From Planctomycetota bacterium (GTDB lineage: Bacteria; Planctomycetota; Phycisphaerae; Sedimentisphaerales; Anaerobacaceae), in contig JALORE010000002.1 of the NCBI GenBank assembly GCA_025459125.1, positions 1 to 64,000 on the forward strand: a stretch of 64,000 nt of DNA. The letters run 5' to 3'. Below are positions 9,621-18,767 of the stretch, in pieces. A program made the position numbers and the translations under genes. The notes below the pieces were generated by a model, which had not been told where the DNA came from, searched no databases, and was given only the letters and a program-made list of their open reading frames with translations. Numbering within the stretch: position 1 is the first letter of the stretch; every line of letters begins with the position of its first letter.

Positions 9621-11051
9621 GTGAGGATGGATATGAGCAGAACGAGTTCCGAAGTCACGCGCAGGCAGTTCATCGGCACCGTAGCGGGGACCGCGGCGGC
9701 GTTCACGATCGTGCCGCGCCACGTGCTGGGCGGGGCCAGGTTCGTCGCGCCGAGCGAGAAGGTCGATATCGCCATTGTCGGCTGCGGCGGGCAGGGCCGG
9801 ACCAACGCCCGGGGTCTGTTCGGTGAAAAAGATGCCCAAATCGTTGCCATCGCGGACCCGCGGGACCAGGCGGACTACAGCCAGTGGTACTACGGAGGCA
9901 TCGCGGGGCGGTTGCCGGTCAAGGCGGAGATCGAGAAGCATTACTCGCAGCAGAATCCTCAGTTCCAGTGCCGGGACTACGTCGATTTTCGCAAGCTGCT
10001 GGACACGGAGAAGAACATTGACGCGATCCTGTGCGCGACGCCGGACCACGGGCATGCGTTCGTGACCATCACGGCCCTGCGGCGCGGCAAGCACGTCTAC
10101 TGTGAGAAGCCGCTGACGCACAATATCTACGAGGCCCGCATGGTTGCCAAGGCGGCCAAGGAGGCGGGCGTCGCGACCCAGATGGGCAACCAGGGCCGTA
10201 GCGATGAGGGCAACCAATTGACGTGCGAAATGATCTGGGACGGCGCCCTCGGCGAAGTCCGCGAAGTCCACGCCTGGAGCTCGGCGGGCGGCTGGACGAG
10301 CGGTCGCGGCCGGCCCAAGGACACGCCGACGGTGCCCGGGGGCTTCGACTGGCAGTTGTGGCTGGGACCGAAGGCGGACCGGCCCTATCATCCGGCGTAC
10401 GCTCCTTACAATTGGCGGGGCTGGTGGGAGTACGGCACCGGCTGCGTCGGCGATATGTCGGTGCACAACCTGGACCCGGCGTTCGCGGCTCTCAAGCTGG
10501 GCCACCCTCTCAGCGTGGAAGCGGTCCAGACGGACTTCGTCGATGCCGAGGTCATCGGCGGCAACAATCACGTGGTCTGGGAATTCGGTCCGGCCGAGGG
10601 CCGAGGGCCGGTGACCGTCCACTGGTATGACGGCTCGTTGCGGCCGCCGCGTCCGGCGGACCTGGAGCCGAACCGGCGCATGGGTGAGGGCGACAACGGC
10701 GTCCTGATCGTCGGCAGCAAGGGCACCATCATGGGTGGCGGCTGGAGCAAATCGCCCCGGATCATCCCCGAGTCGAAAATGCAGGCCTACGGCCGGCCGC
10801 CGCGGTCACTGCCGCGGAGTCGGGGACATCATCGCAACTGGCTCGACGCCTGCAAAGGCGGCCCGCAGGCGGTCAGCGACTTCAGCTACGGCGCCCGGCT
10901 CACGGAGTTTGTCCTGCTCGGCGACGTGGCGATCCGCGCGCAGAAGAAGATCCTGTGGGACGGCCCGAACATGAAAGTGACCAACGCCCCCGAGGCCCAG
11001 CGGTTCGTGCAGGAGCCTTACCGCCCCGGCTTCGACCTGGAGAGAGTATAG
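9621..11051 (+). CDS. Gfo/Idh/MocA family oxidoreductase with TAT-like signal
   Basis: RRQFIGTVAGTAAAFTIVPRHVLGG; VDIAIVGCGGQGRTNARGL; CEKPLTHNIYEAR. Confidence 0.95.
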   Translation: MRMDMSRTSSEVTRRQFIGTVAGTAAAFTIVPRHVLGGARFVAPSEKVDIAIVGCGGQGRTNARGLFGEKDAQIVAIADPRDQADYSQWYYGGIAGRLPVKAEIEKHYSQQNPQFQCRDYVDFRKLLDTEKNIDAILCATPDHGHAFVTITALRRGKHVYCEKPLTHNIYEARMVAKAAKEAGVATQMGNQGRSDEGNQLTCEMIWDGALGEVREVHAWSSAGGWTSGRGRPKDTPTVPGGFDWQLWLGPKADRPYHPAYAPYNWRGWWEYGTGCVGDMSVHNLDPAFAALKLGHPLSVEAVQTDFVDAEVIGGNNHVVWEFGPAEGRGPVTVHWYDGSLRPPRPADLEPNRRMGEGDNGVLIVGSKGTIMGGGWSKSPRIIPESKMQAYGRPPRSLPRSRGHHRNWLDACKGGPQAVSDFSYGARLTEFVLLGDVAIRAQKKILWDGPNMKVTNAPEAQRFVQEPYRPGFDLERV

Positions 11052-11075
11052 AAGGTTTCGGGCGATGCCAGGGTT

Positions 11076-11098
11076 CGTAGTGACGCCGTAAGGCGTTC
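11076..11098. repeat. Family F copy (gtagtgacgccgtaaggcgtt)
   Basis: Reverse complement matches 41218-41241 and 23081-23107. Confidence 0.65.
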
Positions 11099-11109
11099 TC
11101 TTCGCAGGT

Positions 11110-11160
11110 CGTGCGTCCCGCACGACGTCTTCAGGCGAGCGAGGACGCTGGACGCTCGCC
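11110..11160. repeat. Family C-like modules (tcgtgcgtcccgcacga; ggcgagcg...cgctcgcc)
   Basis: Two adjacent inverted repeats with words shared with 18632-18742 and 24427-24535. Confidence 0.5.
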
Positions 11161-11203
11161 GGCATCGGTTCCTTCACGTTGAGGCCGGCCACGCGCCGAG
11201 TAA

Positions 11204-11283
11204 CGTAGGATGGGCTTGTAGCCCATGCGGGCAATTTCGGTGTTGGCGGAAAGAAGCAGCATGGGCTGAAGCTCATCCTACAA
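11204..11283. mobile_element. Palindromic element with GTAGGATG...GCCCATG / CATGGGCT...CATCCTAC ends
   Basis: Imperfect long terminal inverted repeat visible. Confidence 0.7.
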
Positions 11284-11397
11284 GCTCACTCTCTGAAGTG
11301 GGGGGCTGCCGTCGGAGCATTGGAGGAAGGGGGCCTCGAAGGAACCGGCATGGCCTGTCCAGGCATCCGTCGCCGTCGCACGATTCTGGTGGGGAGT

Positions 11398-11426
11398 TTG
11401 ACATGTGTCCTGATATGCGACATACT
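11398..11426 (+). promoter_or_regulatory. Putative promoter TTGACA-N17-CATACT for ATPase/TOPRIM pair
   Basis: Near-consensus hexamers, 17-bp spacer, about 90 bp upstream of ATG 11513. Confidence 0.55.
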
Positions 11427-11512
11427 ACCCTTTCGGAGACGATCAAGGTCTGCTTGGAACGGGCCATCGGGATCCCAGAGAGAGCGACGGGCTTTCTCCA
11501 AGGACGAAGGCA

Positions 11513-12697
11513 ATGATTACGAGATTGAGAGTCAAGAACTTCAAGGCGCTGCGCGATGTCGAGGTCGAGCTCACCCCAGTCCACGTCCTCATCGGGCCGA
11601 ACGATTCCGGCAAGACCAGCATCCTCGACGCCCTCGCCGCCCTCTGCCGCAGCGTCGATCACGAGCTGGCGGATGCCTTCTTGGGGGCCTGGAAGGGCAC
11701 TGAACTCGTCTGGTGTGGCCAGCACGACTCACCGGTCGCTATCGACGTAGTTTTTCAGGATGGTCCCATTACTAGTTATGCGGTCGAGGTGATTTTTCGG
11801 GAGGGTGATCGGCGTGCAGGAGTGAAGAGAGAGCTTCTTGGCAAAGGGGAAGACGAAGTCAAGTACGAGCATACATCCGGTCCTTCTGATAGGGCCACGA
11901 ACGTATGCAACTTTCAGTATCCGGGCTTACAGGGGCCGAACCGTGACGATCTGCGGTCTGTGGGCGAACTCCTGAGAGGAGTGCATTTTTATCGGTGGGA
12001 CCCCAGGTTTCTGGCTTTGCCGGTGGCACCCGATTTGAAACGCCGCTTTCGCATGGAGCCGAACGGTTTCGGGCTGGCTTTGTGCCTTGACGAAATCCTC
12101 AATTTCGATCGGGATCGGTTCATTGCTCTGGAGAGACGATTTATGGGGTTCTTCCCCCACATCACGTCCATCAAGCTCATCCAGGAGATGGCATACCGCG
12201 CTCCTGTGGATGCTCCCGATCAGGTCACGATGCTCCAGAAGACAGCTGGTAAGGGATTGTACTTCAAACTGAGCACCGCCGAGCAATTGGTGCCGGCGTC
12301 CCAAGTCTCTGATGGGACGCTGCTCATATTAGCCTATCTCGCGATCCTCTACTTGCCTCAGCCGCCACGAGTACTGCTTATCGAGGAGCCGGAGAATGGG
12401 ATACACCCCAAGCGTCTCCGCGATGTGTTGACCATTCTGCGCGAGCTTGTGCAGGAACAGTCGCATACACAGATTGTTCTCACGACCCATTCACCGTATG
12501 CCCTGGATCTGTTCAAGCCTGAAGAAGTGACGCTCTGCACCATGCAGGACAACGGCGAGGTGAAGACGACGCGGTTGTCTGAGAGTCCGACAGTGATGAA
12601 CCAAACGGGTGTGTTCACGCTGGGGGAAATCTGGACCGCCGAAGGGGATGATGCCATCGCGCGGGCTGAGGAGACGACTGGGGAGAACGCCAAATGA
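11513..12697 (+). CDS. AAA ATPase (RecF/OLD/ABC-like, AAA_21 type)
   Basis: MITRLRVKNFKALRDVEVELTPVHVLIGPNDSGKTSILDAL (Walker A), SDGTLLILAYLAIL, VLLIEEPENGIHP (Walker B), LTTHSPYALD (H-switch). Confidence 0.92.
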   Translation: MITRLRVKNFKALRDVEVELTPVHVLIGPNDSGKTSILDALAALCRSVDHELADAFLGAWKGTELVWCGQHDSPVAIDVVFQDGPITSYAVEVIFREGDRRAGVKRELLGKGEDEVKYEHTSGPSDRATNVCNFQYPGLQGPNRDDLRSVGELLRGVHFYRWDPRFLALPVAPDLKRRFRMEPNGFGLALCLDEILNFDRDRFIALERRFMGFFPHITSIKLIQEMAYRAPVDAPDQVTMLQKTAGKGLYFKLSTAEQLVPASQVSDGTLLILAYLAILYLPQPPRVLLIEEPENGIHPKRLRDVLTILRELVQEQSHTQIVLTTHSPYALDLFKPEEVTLCTMQDNGEVKTTRLSESPTVMNQTGVFTLGEIWTAEGDDAIARAEETTGENAK

Positions 12698-13299
12698 GGG
12701 TGCTGGTCGTATCGGAGGGGGAGCACGAACAGGGCGGGGCACTGGAGAACCTCCTCCGAAAACTGGGTGGCACAGAGGCACAGTTCGTCTTTGATTGCGT
12801 GCAGAGGGATGATATCCATGCCCATCACGGCAAGGGGTCGGGATACATCAAACGCGCATTGCGCTGGCTCAAGGAGACACAGAGAAGGGGGATGGACGCA
12901 CTGATTCTGCTTGTGGATCAAGACAGGGTGGAATACAGGAGAAGCGAGCAGGTTCGGGAGGCACAGGAGTACTGCCATCCGCAGGTCCCGGCATTCAATC
13001 TGCCTCGTGCCATGGGAGTCGCGATCAAGACGTTCGATGCGTGGATGCTGGCGGACGAGAAGGCACTGGCGGTGGTTCTCGGATGCCCTGTGGCGAGGCA
13101 GCGCCATCCAGAGACCATCGGCAGGCCCAAAGAAGTGTGCGCGCGATTGCTCGAAGGTGGTACGAACCGGATGCGCCAGCGCCAGATGTACGCGGAGGTA
13201 GCCCGTCGACTTGACATCAACGTCGTGGCTGAGCGATGCCCGAAGGGATTCAAGCCGTTCGCGGAAAACGTCAGAAGAATGTTTGGACAGGAGACATGA
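12694..13299 (+). CDS. TOPRIM-like DUF4276-type protein, partner of upstream ATPase
   Basis: MRVLVVSEGEHEQG (E motif) and ALILLVDQDR (DxD motif); ATGA overlap with upstream gene. Confidence 0.75.
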   Translation: MRVLVVSEGEHEQGGALENLLRKLGGTEAQFVFDCVQRDDIHAHHGKGSGYIKRALRWLKETQRRGMDALILLVDQDRVEYRRSEQVREAQEYCHPQVPAFNLPRAMGVAIKTFDAWMLADEKALAVVLGCPVARQRHPETIGRPKEVCARLLEGGTNRMRQRQMYAEVARRLDINVVAERCPKGFKPFAENVRRMFGQET

Positions 13300-14279
13300 T
13301 TATGGCTTACACGGTGACGCAATCCCACGTGGTTTCGAGACGCATGTTCTGCGGGGCGGCGCTGGCGGCTGTGGCGGTGCCATTGACGCAGGTGTCCGCC
13401 AGGGCAGGGCAGGGGGGCGGGGTCAAGTTCTACAAGAACTTCTCGGGGGGGCATATCGGGGTCAAGGCCAATCAGCAGCAGGCACTGGAGTATGCGGTCA
13501 AGTATGGGTTTGGGGGCATCGCGCCCAGCGACGGCGAATTCGCGAACAAGTCCGCGGCCGAGATCGGCGAATGGCTGGCGCGGATGAAACAGAAGGGGAT
13601 TCGGTATGGGTCGGCGGGCCTGCCGGTCGAGTTTCGCCGGGATGAGGAACGGTTCCGCACCGACTTGGCCCAGTTCCCCAAGCGGGCGGCGCTCCTGAAG
13701 CAGTTGGGCGTGACGCGCGTCGCGACCTGGATCACGCCGGGGCACAACGAGCTGACGTACCTGCAGAACTTCAAGATGCTCGAGACGCGGTTCCGCGAGG
13801 TGGCCAAGGTGCTCCAGGACAACGACATCCGGCTGGGCCTGGAGTTCGTCGGGCCGCGAACCTCCCGCGAGAAGTTCCGCTTCCCGTTTGCCTGCACGCA
13901 GGTGGACATGATGGAGCTGGTCCACGCGGTCGGCACGGGCAACGTGGGCCTCTTGCTCGATAGCTGGCACTGGTACACGTCTCATGGTACGGTGGACGAG
14001 CTACTGCGGCTGTCGAACAAGGATATCGTCCACGTGCACGTCAACGATGCTCCCGCGGGCATCGAGGTCGATCAGCAGATCGATAGTCGGCGCCAGCTCC
14101 CCGCGACCACGGGCGTCATCGACCTCAAGGGCTTCATCAACGCCCTGGTGAAGATCGGCTATGACGGCCCGGTGGAGTGCGAGCCGTTCGACCAGGAGCT
14201 GCGCAAGATGGACCCAGCCGCGGCGGTGCAGACGACCGCCGAGTCGCTCCATCGCCTCTGGGGCTTGATGGGAGCGTAG
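13296..14279 (+). CDS. Sugar phosphate isomerase/epimerase (xylose isomerase-like TIM barrel), TAT-like signal
   Basis: Start ATG 13296 or 13302; SRRMFCGAALAAVAVP; GLLLDSWHWYTSHGTVDEL, IVHVHVNDAPAG, GYDGPVECEPFDQEL. Confidence 0.9.
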   Translation: MIMAYTVTQSHVVSRRMFCGAALAAVAVPLTQVSARAGQGGGVKFYKNFSGGHIGVKANQQQALEYAVKYGFGGIAPSDGEFANKSAAEIGEWLARMKQKGIRYGSAGLPVEFRRDEERFRTDLAQFPKRAALLKQLGVTRVATWITPGHNELTYLQNFKMLETRFREVAKVLQDNDIRLGLEFVGPRTSREKFRFPFACTQVDMMELVHAVGTGNVGLLLDSWHWYTSHGTVDELLRLSNKDIVHVHVNDAPAGIEVDQQIDSRRQLPATTGVIDLKGFINALVKIGYDGPVECEPFDQELRKMDPAAAVQTTAESLHRLWGLMGA

Positions 14280-14380
14280 TCCGAAGTGTCAGGGGTGAAG
14301 TTGGAGGTCTGGAGTCAGAGGAGGCCATGCTTGCGCGTTGCTCTCCCGGCTGCAAACGTGACACTTCGAACTTCACACTC

Positions 14381-15175
14381 TCAATAGTCCTTGAACTGGT
14401 TCATCCAGTCCGGCCAGATGGGCATGCCGCGCTGGTTGATGTCCTGGGTCCACTCGCGGTGCCAGGTCAGCCGCCAGAGCTCCTTGAGCCCGACCTTCCG
14501 GGCCGCGAAATCCAGGAACAGGCAGTTCACGAAACCCTTGTGGCGGTTCATGCAGAAGCGGCGCATGTTGTTGCCTTCGCCGGTGTTGAAGTCGCCGTCG
14601 AAGGCGGGCGGCTCGTCCACCGCTTCGGGCCAGCCGTCCAGCCGATTGGCGCCCAGGAACAGCGGCACGTACGCGGCGCCTTTGACGTTCTTGTTCTTCC
14701 AATGCTTGTGGGCGCCCTGGCGGGTGTTGGTCTCGACGAAGCCATTGATGCCGTAGCTGCCATGATCGAGCCCCAGGCCGCTGTCGAAGGCCCAGGCGGT
14801 GTCATGGCCCCACTTGCCGCCGCTGTTTTCGATGAATCGGGTCGCCGAGGGGCAGAAGAACAAATCGGTGTCGTTCAGACCACTGAAGTAGGGACGCAGG
14901 GCGACGATCCAGTGATGTCCGCCCACCAGCCCTTCCTCGAATTCGCCATTGTGCTCGTCGGTATACATGGAGAAGATCAGGCCCCACTGCTTGAGGTTGG
15001 ACAGGCACGTGACGGTCCGGGCCTGCTCGCGCACCCGCTGCAGCGCGGGCATTAAGATCGCCATGAGCAGGGCGATGATCGCAATGACCACCAGCAGCTC
15101 GATCAGCGTGAAGGCGCTGTGATTTATGATCGATGATTTGCGATTTATGATGTGTTCGTCTTGGCAGACCATTCC
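14381..15175 (-). CDS. Type II secretion-like pseudopilin (prepilin N-terminal cleavage/methylation domain)
   Basis: [43 protein letters not shown]; start uncertain (MVCQDEH... or upstream). Confidence 0.88.
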   Translation of the reverse strand, partial: GMVCQDEHIINRKSSIINHSAFTLIELLVVIAIIALLMAILMPALQRVREQARTVTCLSNLKQWGLIFSMYTDEHNGEFEEGLVGGHHWIVALRPYFSGLNDTDLFFCPSATRFIENSGGKWGHDTAWAFDSGLGLDHGSYGINGFVETNTRQGAHKHWKNKNVKGAAYVPLFLGANRLDGWPEAVDEPPAFDGDFNTGEGNNMRRFCMNRHKGFVNCLFLDFAARKVGLKELWRLTWHREWTQDINQRGMPIWPDWMNQFKDY

Positions 15176-15266
15176 TTGTGCTTTCCCTGCGCAGCGTTCC
15201 TGGACTCCTGCCGCCGGCACAGGAGTGACATATCCGGTCGTACTCTGCATGTCTCGATAACGGTTC

Positions 15267-18200
15267 TTACGGCCAGAGCTGGGTGTTGAGCCACTGCGTG
15301 GCCAGTTGCGTGAAATCCATCCCATTTACGGACTTCTGATTCGCCGGTTCGGCGCTGTAAAGTTCGGCCGGCGACTTGAGGGGCAGGTACAGCTTGCCAT
15401 CACCCGGCGTCTGGTCGGCAAGATACCGGACTTCGAGCTCGGTCAGAGCGCGGGTGTAAATCCACACGTCGTCGATGGCGCCCTTCCATAGGCGGGCCGT
15501 CTGCTGGGCGTTCGCGCCGATAAAGACCTTCTGTGTGTTCTTCGCAATGGCGCCCGCGGTCGCCTGGGTGCCGTCGGACACGCCGTCCACGTAGAGCCAC
15601 GCCGTGGCGCCATCATAGGTCCCCGCCACATGGTGCCATTCGCCGTCATTGACATTCACCACGCCGTTGATGCGGAACGTGGGCGTCGGGCCGTTGCAGC
15701 GCCATTGGATGGTATTGGTCTCGGAGTTCCGGGCGATCCGCCAGGAGTTGTCGCCCTTGGTCACGATGGGCTGATAGGTCACGTCGAACACATCCACCCG
15801 AATCCAGGCGGCGACGGTGAGCTTGTCGGTGATGGCGTCCCATTTCACATGGTTCGTGCAGTCCACGTAGTCTCCGGTTCCGTCGAAGTTCAGCGCCTGT
15901 CCGGCCATGCCCGCCAGGTAGACGGGATTGCCGCTGATGGTTCCGTTGAGATTGCTGCCGGAGCTGTCGAGGACGTTGCCATCGAGCGTATAATGGGCCA
16001 GCAGGCCGGTGGTGCTCGGCGCGGCGGGCGAGGTGGCCAGGCTGGAGTCCTGCCGGAGCCAGTCATTGGCCATCAGGTCGAGATCGCGGTAGTCGACGAC
16101 GCAGTCCTGGTTCAGATCGCCGGCGAGAGGGTTGAGGGCCGCGAGGCAGCGGCTGGGATACAGGCGGATGTCATCGACGTAGACCCGCCCTTGGCCCGTG
16201 CTGTCGATACCGACGCTCAGCCTGGTCACGTTGCCCAGGCCCGCGCCGAGCGTGCCGAGGTCGATATTCCATTGGGTCCAGCGGGTCTGGGCGACAGCGC
16301 CGACGTCGCCGTCGTAAACGAGCTTGGCGTTGTTGATCTTCACATAGACCTTGCCGGGGGCGTTGTTCGGCTCACCGCGGAACGCGAGCGCCAGGGCCTT
16401 GACGCCGGCCCGCGTCCAATCCTGCGCGGCGATGAACGTGCGGGTGGCCTCGGAGAACGCGGCGTTCGTGTTGTTATAGAATAGGGGCATCGATTGTTTG
16501 CCGCTGTTGACAATGGTCCGTTCGGCGAACGGGGCATTGGCGTAGCCGACTTGGGAGCCGTTATTGTTCGTGCCCCAGCCATCGCTCCAGGTCTCGTAGA
16601 CCCGTTTGCCCTCGTCGTCGGTATAGCTCTCGAAATCCTCTACGATCAGGAATTCCGGCGTCGAGAAGCTCCAGACCTCGCCCACCCATGCCGCCGGCGT
16701 GTCGGCCGTGTTGACCTCATCGACCCGCCAGTAGTACGTCGTATTCAAAGTCAGCGTTCCCGCGTCCAGCGAGGTGCTGTTGGTGTGCGTTACCGGGGCG
16801 CTGCCCTCCTGCACGGCCTGCCGGTCCGCGCTCAGGTAGACGTCGTGTGACGCGGCCTTGCGGCCGGCGCGCCACTGCAATGTCACCTCGGGGCCGACGC
16901 CGGCGGCGTTCGCGGCCGGTTGCGGCTCGCGCGCCTGCACGGGGACGTAATAGAACCGCACCTCGCTCAGGCCGAACTGGATGCCGCCCCAACTGCTCTG
17001 AACGGTGAGCCGGACGAACCGGGCCGCGGCGCCGCCCAAGGGGACGGTGGTGTTGTGGGTATACGTGGCCGTGCCCGGGGCCCGGGCAAACGGTGTGCTG
17101 GGAGCCAGCGGTGCCCAACTCACGCCATCCACGGAGTACTCGACCAGGACCTCCTTGAGGCCGAATCCGACGATAGGTTCCACCGTCTGGTTATAGTTCC
17201 AGACCCACATCTCCTGCAGGCTGTAGACCTTGTCGAACTGGTACTGGATCCAGGTAGGCTGTGGCCCGCCCGTGCCGGCCAGCCACATGTCGGCATCGTT
17301 CGTCGAGTGTTGATCGCTCGCATTGAGTCCGGAGCCGTCGACGGTCTTGCCGGGCGTGGACTTGTCGTTGAGGGAACTCGAAGCGGTTGCCTTGATCGCT
17401 GTGCTCGGAATGGGATACGCATAGGGCTCCGTGGTGAAGCTCCACACCGGGCCGGGGATATAGCCCTGGGCGGCGCTGCCCTCATCGACCCGCCAATAAT
17501 AGGTCGTGCCATACTCCAGCGGCAAGGGCAGGCTCAGGAGATCGAAGGCCGGATCGGTGAGGAAGCCCCGGTCCGCGGCCGCAGCGCCGTTCTTGACGTC
17601 AGCCAGGTTCTTGCTCAGGTAGAGCTTGTGACCATTGGTCGCGGCGGCGGTGTCCGGGGGTGTCCAGCCCAGGATCGCATCGCGCGGCACGTCGGTGGCT
17701 TTGTCCGGCGGCTGCGGCGCCGAGGCCGTGCCCGGCTGCACCACCCTGTCGAGGATGAAACCGTTGAGATACGCTTCGTTGTGGATGCCATCATTGTTGT
17801 CGGCGAACGTCAGGACGACGTCGGTGCCGTCCGAGCGGAAGGTGAACGTCACGGTGCAAATGGTCGCCGGCCTCGGACCCCAGCTCTGCTGCACGTGATC
17901 GGCGACGACCCGCGTGCCGTCGGCGTCCTTGCAGGTGATGTTCAGGGTCCCATCGTCATTGACCACGTCCTCGTTCGTGTCGTGGTCATAGGTCGTCATC
18001 GTATACGTTCCGGGGGCCAGACCCACGATGGTCATCGTGAACGCGTTCGACTCCTTGAAGGCGTCCTCCAGCAGGTCGTGCAGGGGGATGGCATCGTTCA
18101 TCTGCGCACGGTTGCGCGAATCGATCTTGGTGAACTTGATCGTGAAATCGTCGTCGAAATCGGTCTGATTCTGAAAACGTTTCTCGACGTCGATATTGTC

Positions 18201-18338
18201 CTGCCGGCCGCCGGTATTCCAGTCGAACCAGCCGGGTTCCACCGCGCCATTGGCCGACAGGTCCACCTTCAGCGGTGCGGCCGAAGCGAGGGTCGAAACC
18301 AGTGCGAGTACCATCGACAGTGCCAGTTTCCCGTGCAT
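15267..18338 (-). CDS. Secreted multidomain protein: N-terminal beta domain, F5/8 discoidin-like, shared FES module, dockerin-like EF hand, LamG
   Basis: [83 protein letters not shown]. Confidence 0.9.
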   Translation of the reverse strand: MHGKLALSMVLALVSTLASAAPLKVDLSANGAVEPGWFDWNTGGRQDNIDVEKRFQNQTDFDDDFTIKFTKIDSRNRAQMNDAIPLHDLLEDAFKESNAFTMTIVGLAPGTYTMTTYDHDTNEDVVNDDGTLNITCKDADGTRVVADHVQQSWGPRPATICTVTFTFRSDGTDVVLTFADNNDGIHNEAYLNGFILDRVVQPGTASAPQPPDKATDVPRDAILGWTPPDTAAATNGHKLYLSKNLADVKNGAAAADRGFLTDPAFDLLSLPLPLEYGTTYYWRVDEGSAAQGYIPGPVWSFTTEPYAYPIPSTAIKATASSSLNDKSTPGKTVDGSGLNASDQHSTNDADMWLAGTGGPQPTWIQYQFDKVYSLQEMWVWNYNQTVEPIVGFGLKEVLVEYSVDGVSWAPLAPSTPFARAPGTATYTHNTTVPLGGAAARFVRLTVQSSWGGIQFGLSEVRFYYVPVQAREPQPAANAAGVGPEVTLQWRAGRKAASHDVYLSADRQAVQEGSAPVTHTNSTSLDAGTLTLNTTYYWRVDEVNTADTPAAWVGEVWSFSTPEFLIVEDFESYTDDEGKRVYETWSDGWGTNNNGSQVGYANAPFAERTIVNSGKQSMPLFYNNTNAAFSEATRTFIAAQDWTRAGVKALALAFRGEPNNAPGKVYVKINNAKLVYDGDVGAVAQTRWTQWNIDLGTLGAGLGNVTRLSVGIDSTGQGRVYVDDIRLYPSRCLAALNPLAGDLNQDCVVDYRDLDLMANDWLRQDSSLATSPAAPSTTGLLAHYTLDGNVLDSSGSNLNGTISGNPVYLAGMAGQALNFDGTGDYVDCTNHVKWDAITDKLTVAAWIRVDVFDVTYQPIVTKGDNSWRIARNSETNTIQWRCNGPTPTFRINGVVNVNDGEWHHVAGTYDGATAWLYVDGVSDGTQATAGAIAKNTQKVFIGANAQQTARLWKGAIDDVWIYTRALTELEVRYLADQTPGDGKLYLPLKSPAELYSAEPANQKSVNGMDFTQLATQWLNTQLWP

Positions 18339-18631
18339 GCCTGTTCTCCTCCTAGCCGGATGAAGGCGTTCTCAAGGCCGGGCCACGCAGTCGTCACCAC
18401 ACCCATGTGTCCCGGAAGGACACCTGCGCCCGGCCCCTACATGATACCAGAAACGGGCCCGCGCGACAAGATGCGGCGGACAGAATTTGCGGACCTTGCC
18501 CCGGCAGGGGGGGGGCACGGAGGTTCTTGCTGTCCCGGCGCTCTTGCACGGCAAGCACAGGTGCGCGTCGGGCAAACTCGTGGCATCGGTCTCCTGCCGA
18601 TGTCTTCATGAGATGGAAGGGGTTCCCCCAT

Positions 18632-18742
18632 GCGGAAGGGCCCCCGCTCGCCTTTGGTAATGGTGAGATCGTAAAGACGGTCGTGCGAGGACGCACGACT
18701 TGGGGGGCGAACGGGGACGTTCGCCCTACGAGGACGGGAATC
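18632..18742. repeat. Family C palindromic element
   Basis: gtcgtgcgaggacgcacgacttggggggcgaacggggacgttcgccctacgaggac; parallel to 24427-24535. Confidence 0.65.
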
Positions 18743-18767
18743 CGCCACGGCCTGCCGGCCGCACGGG

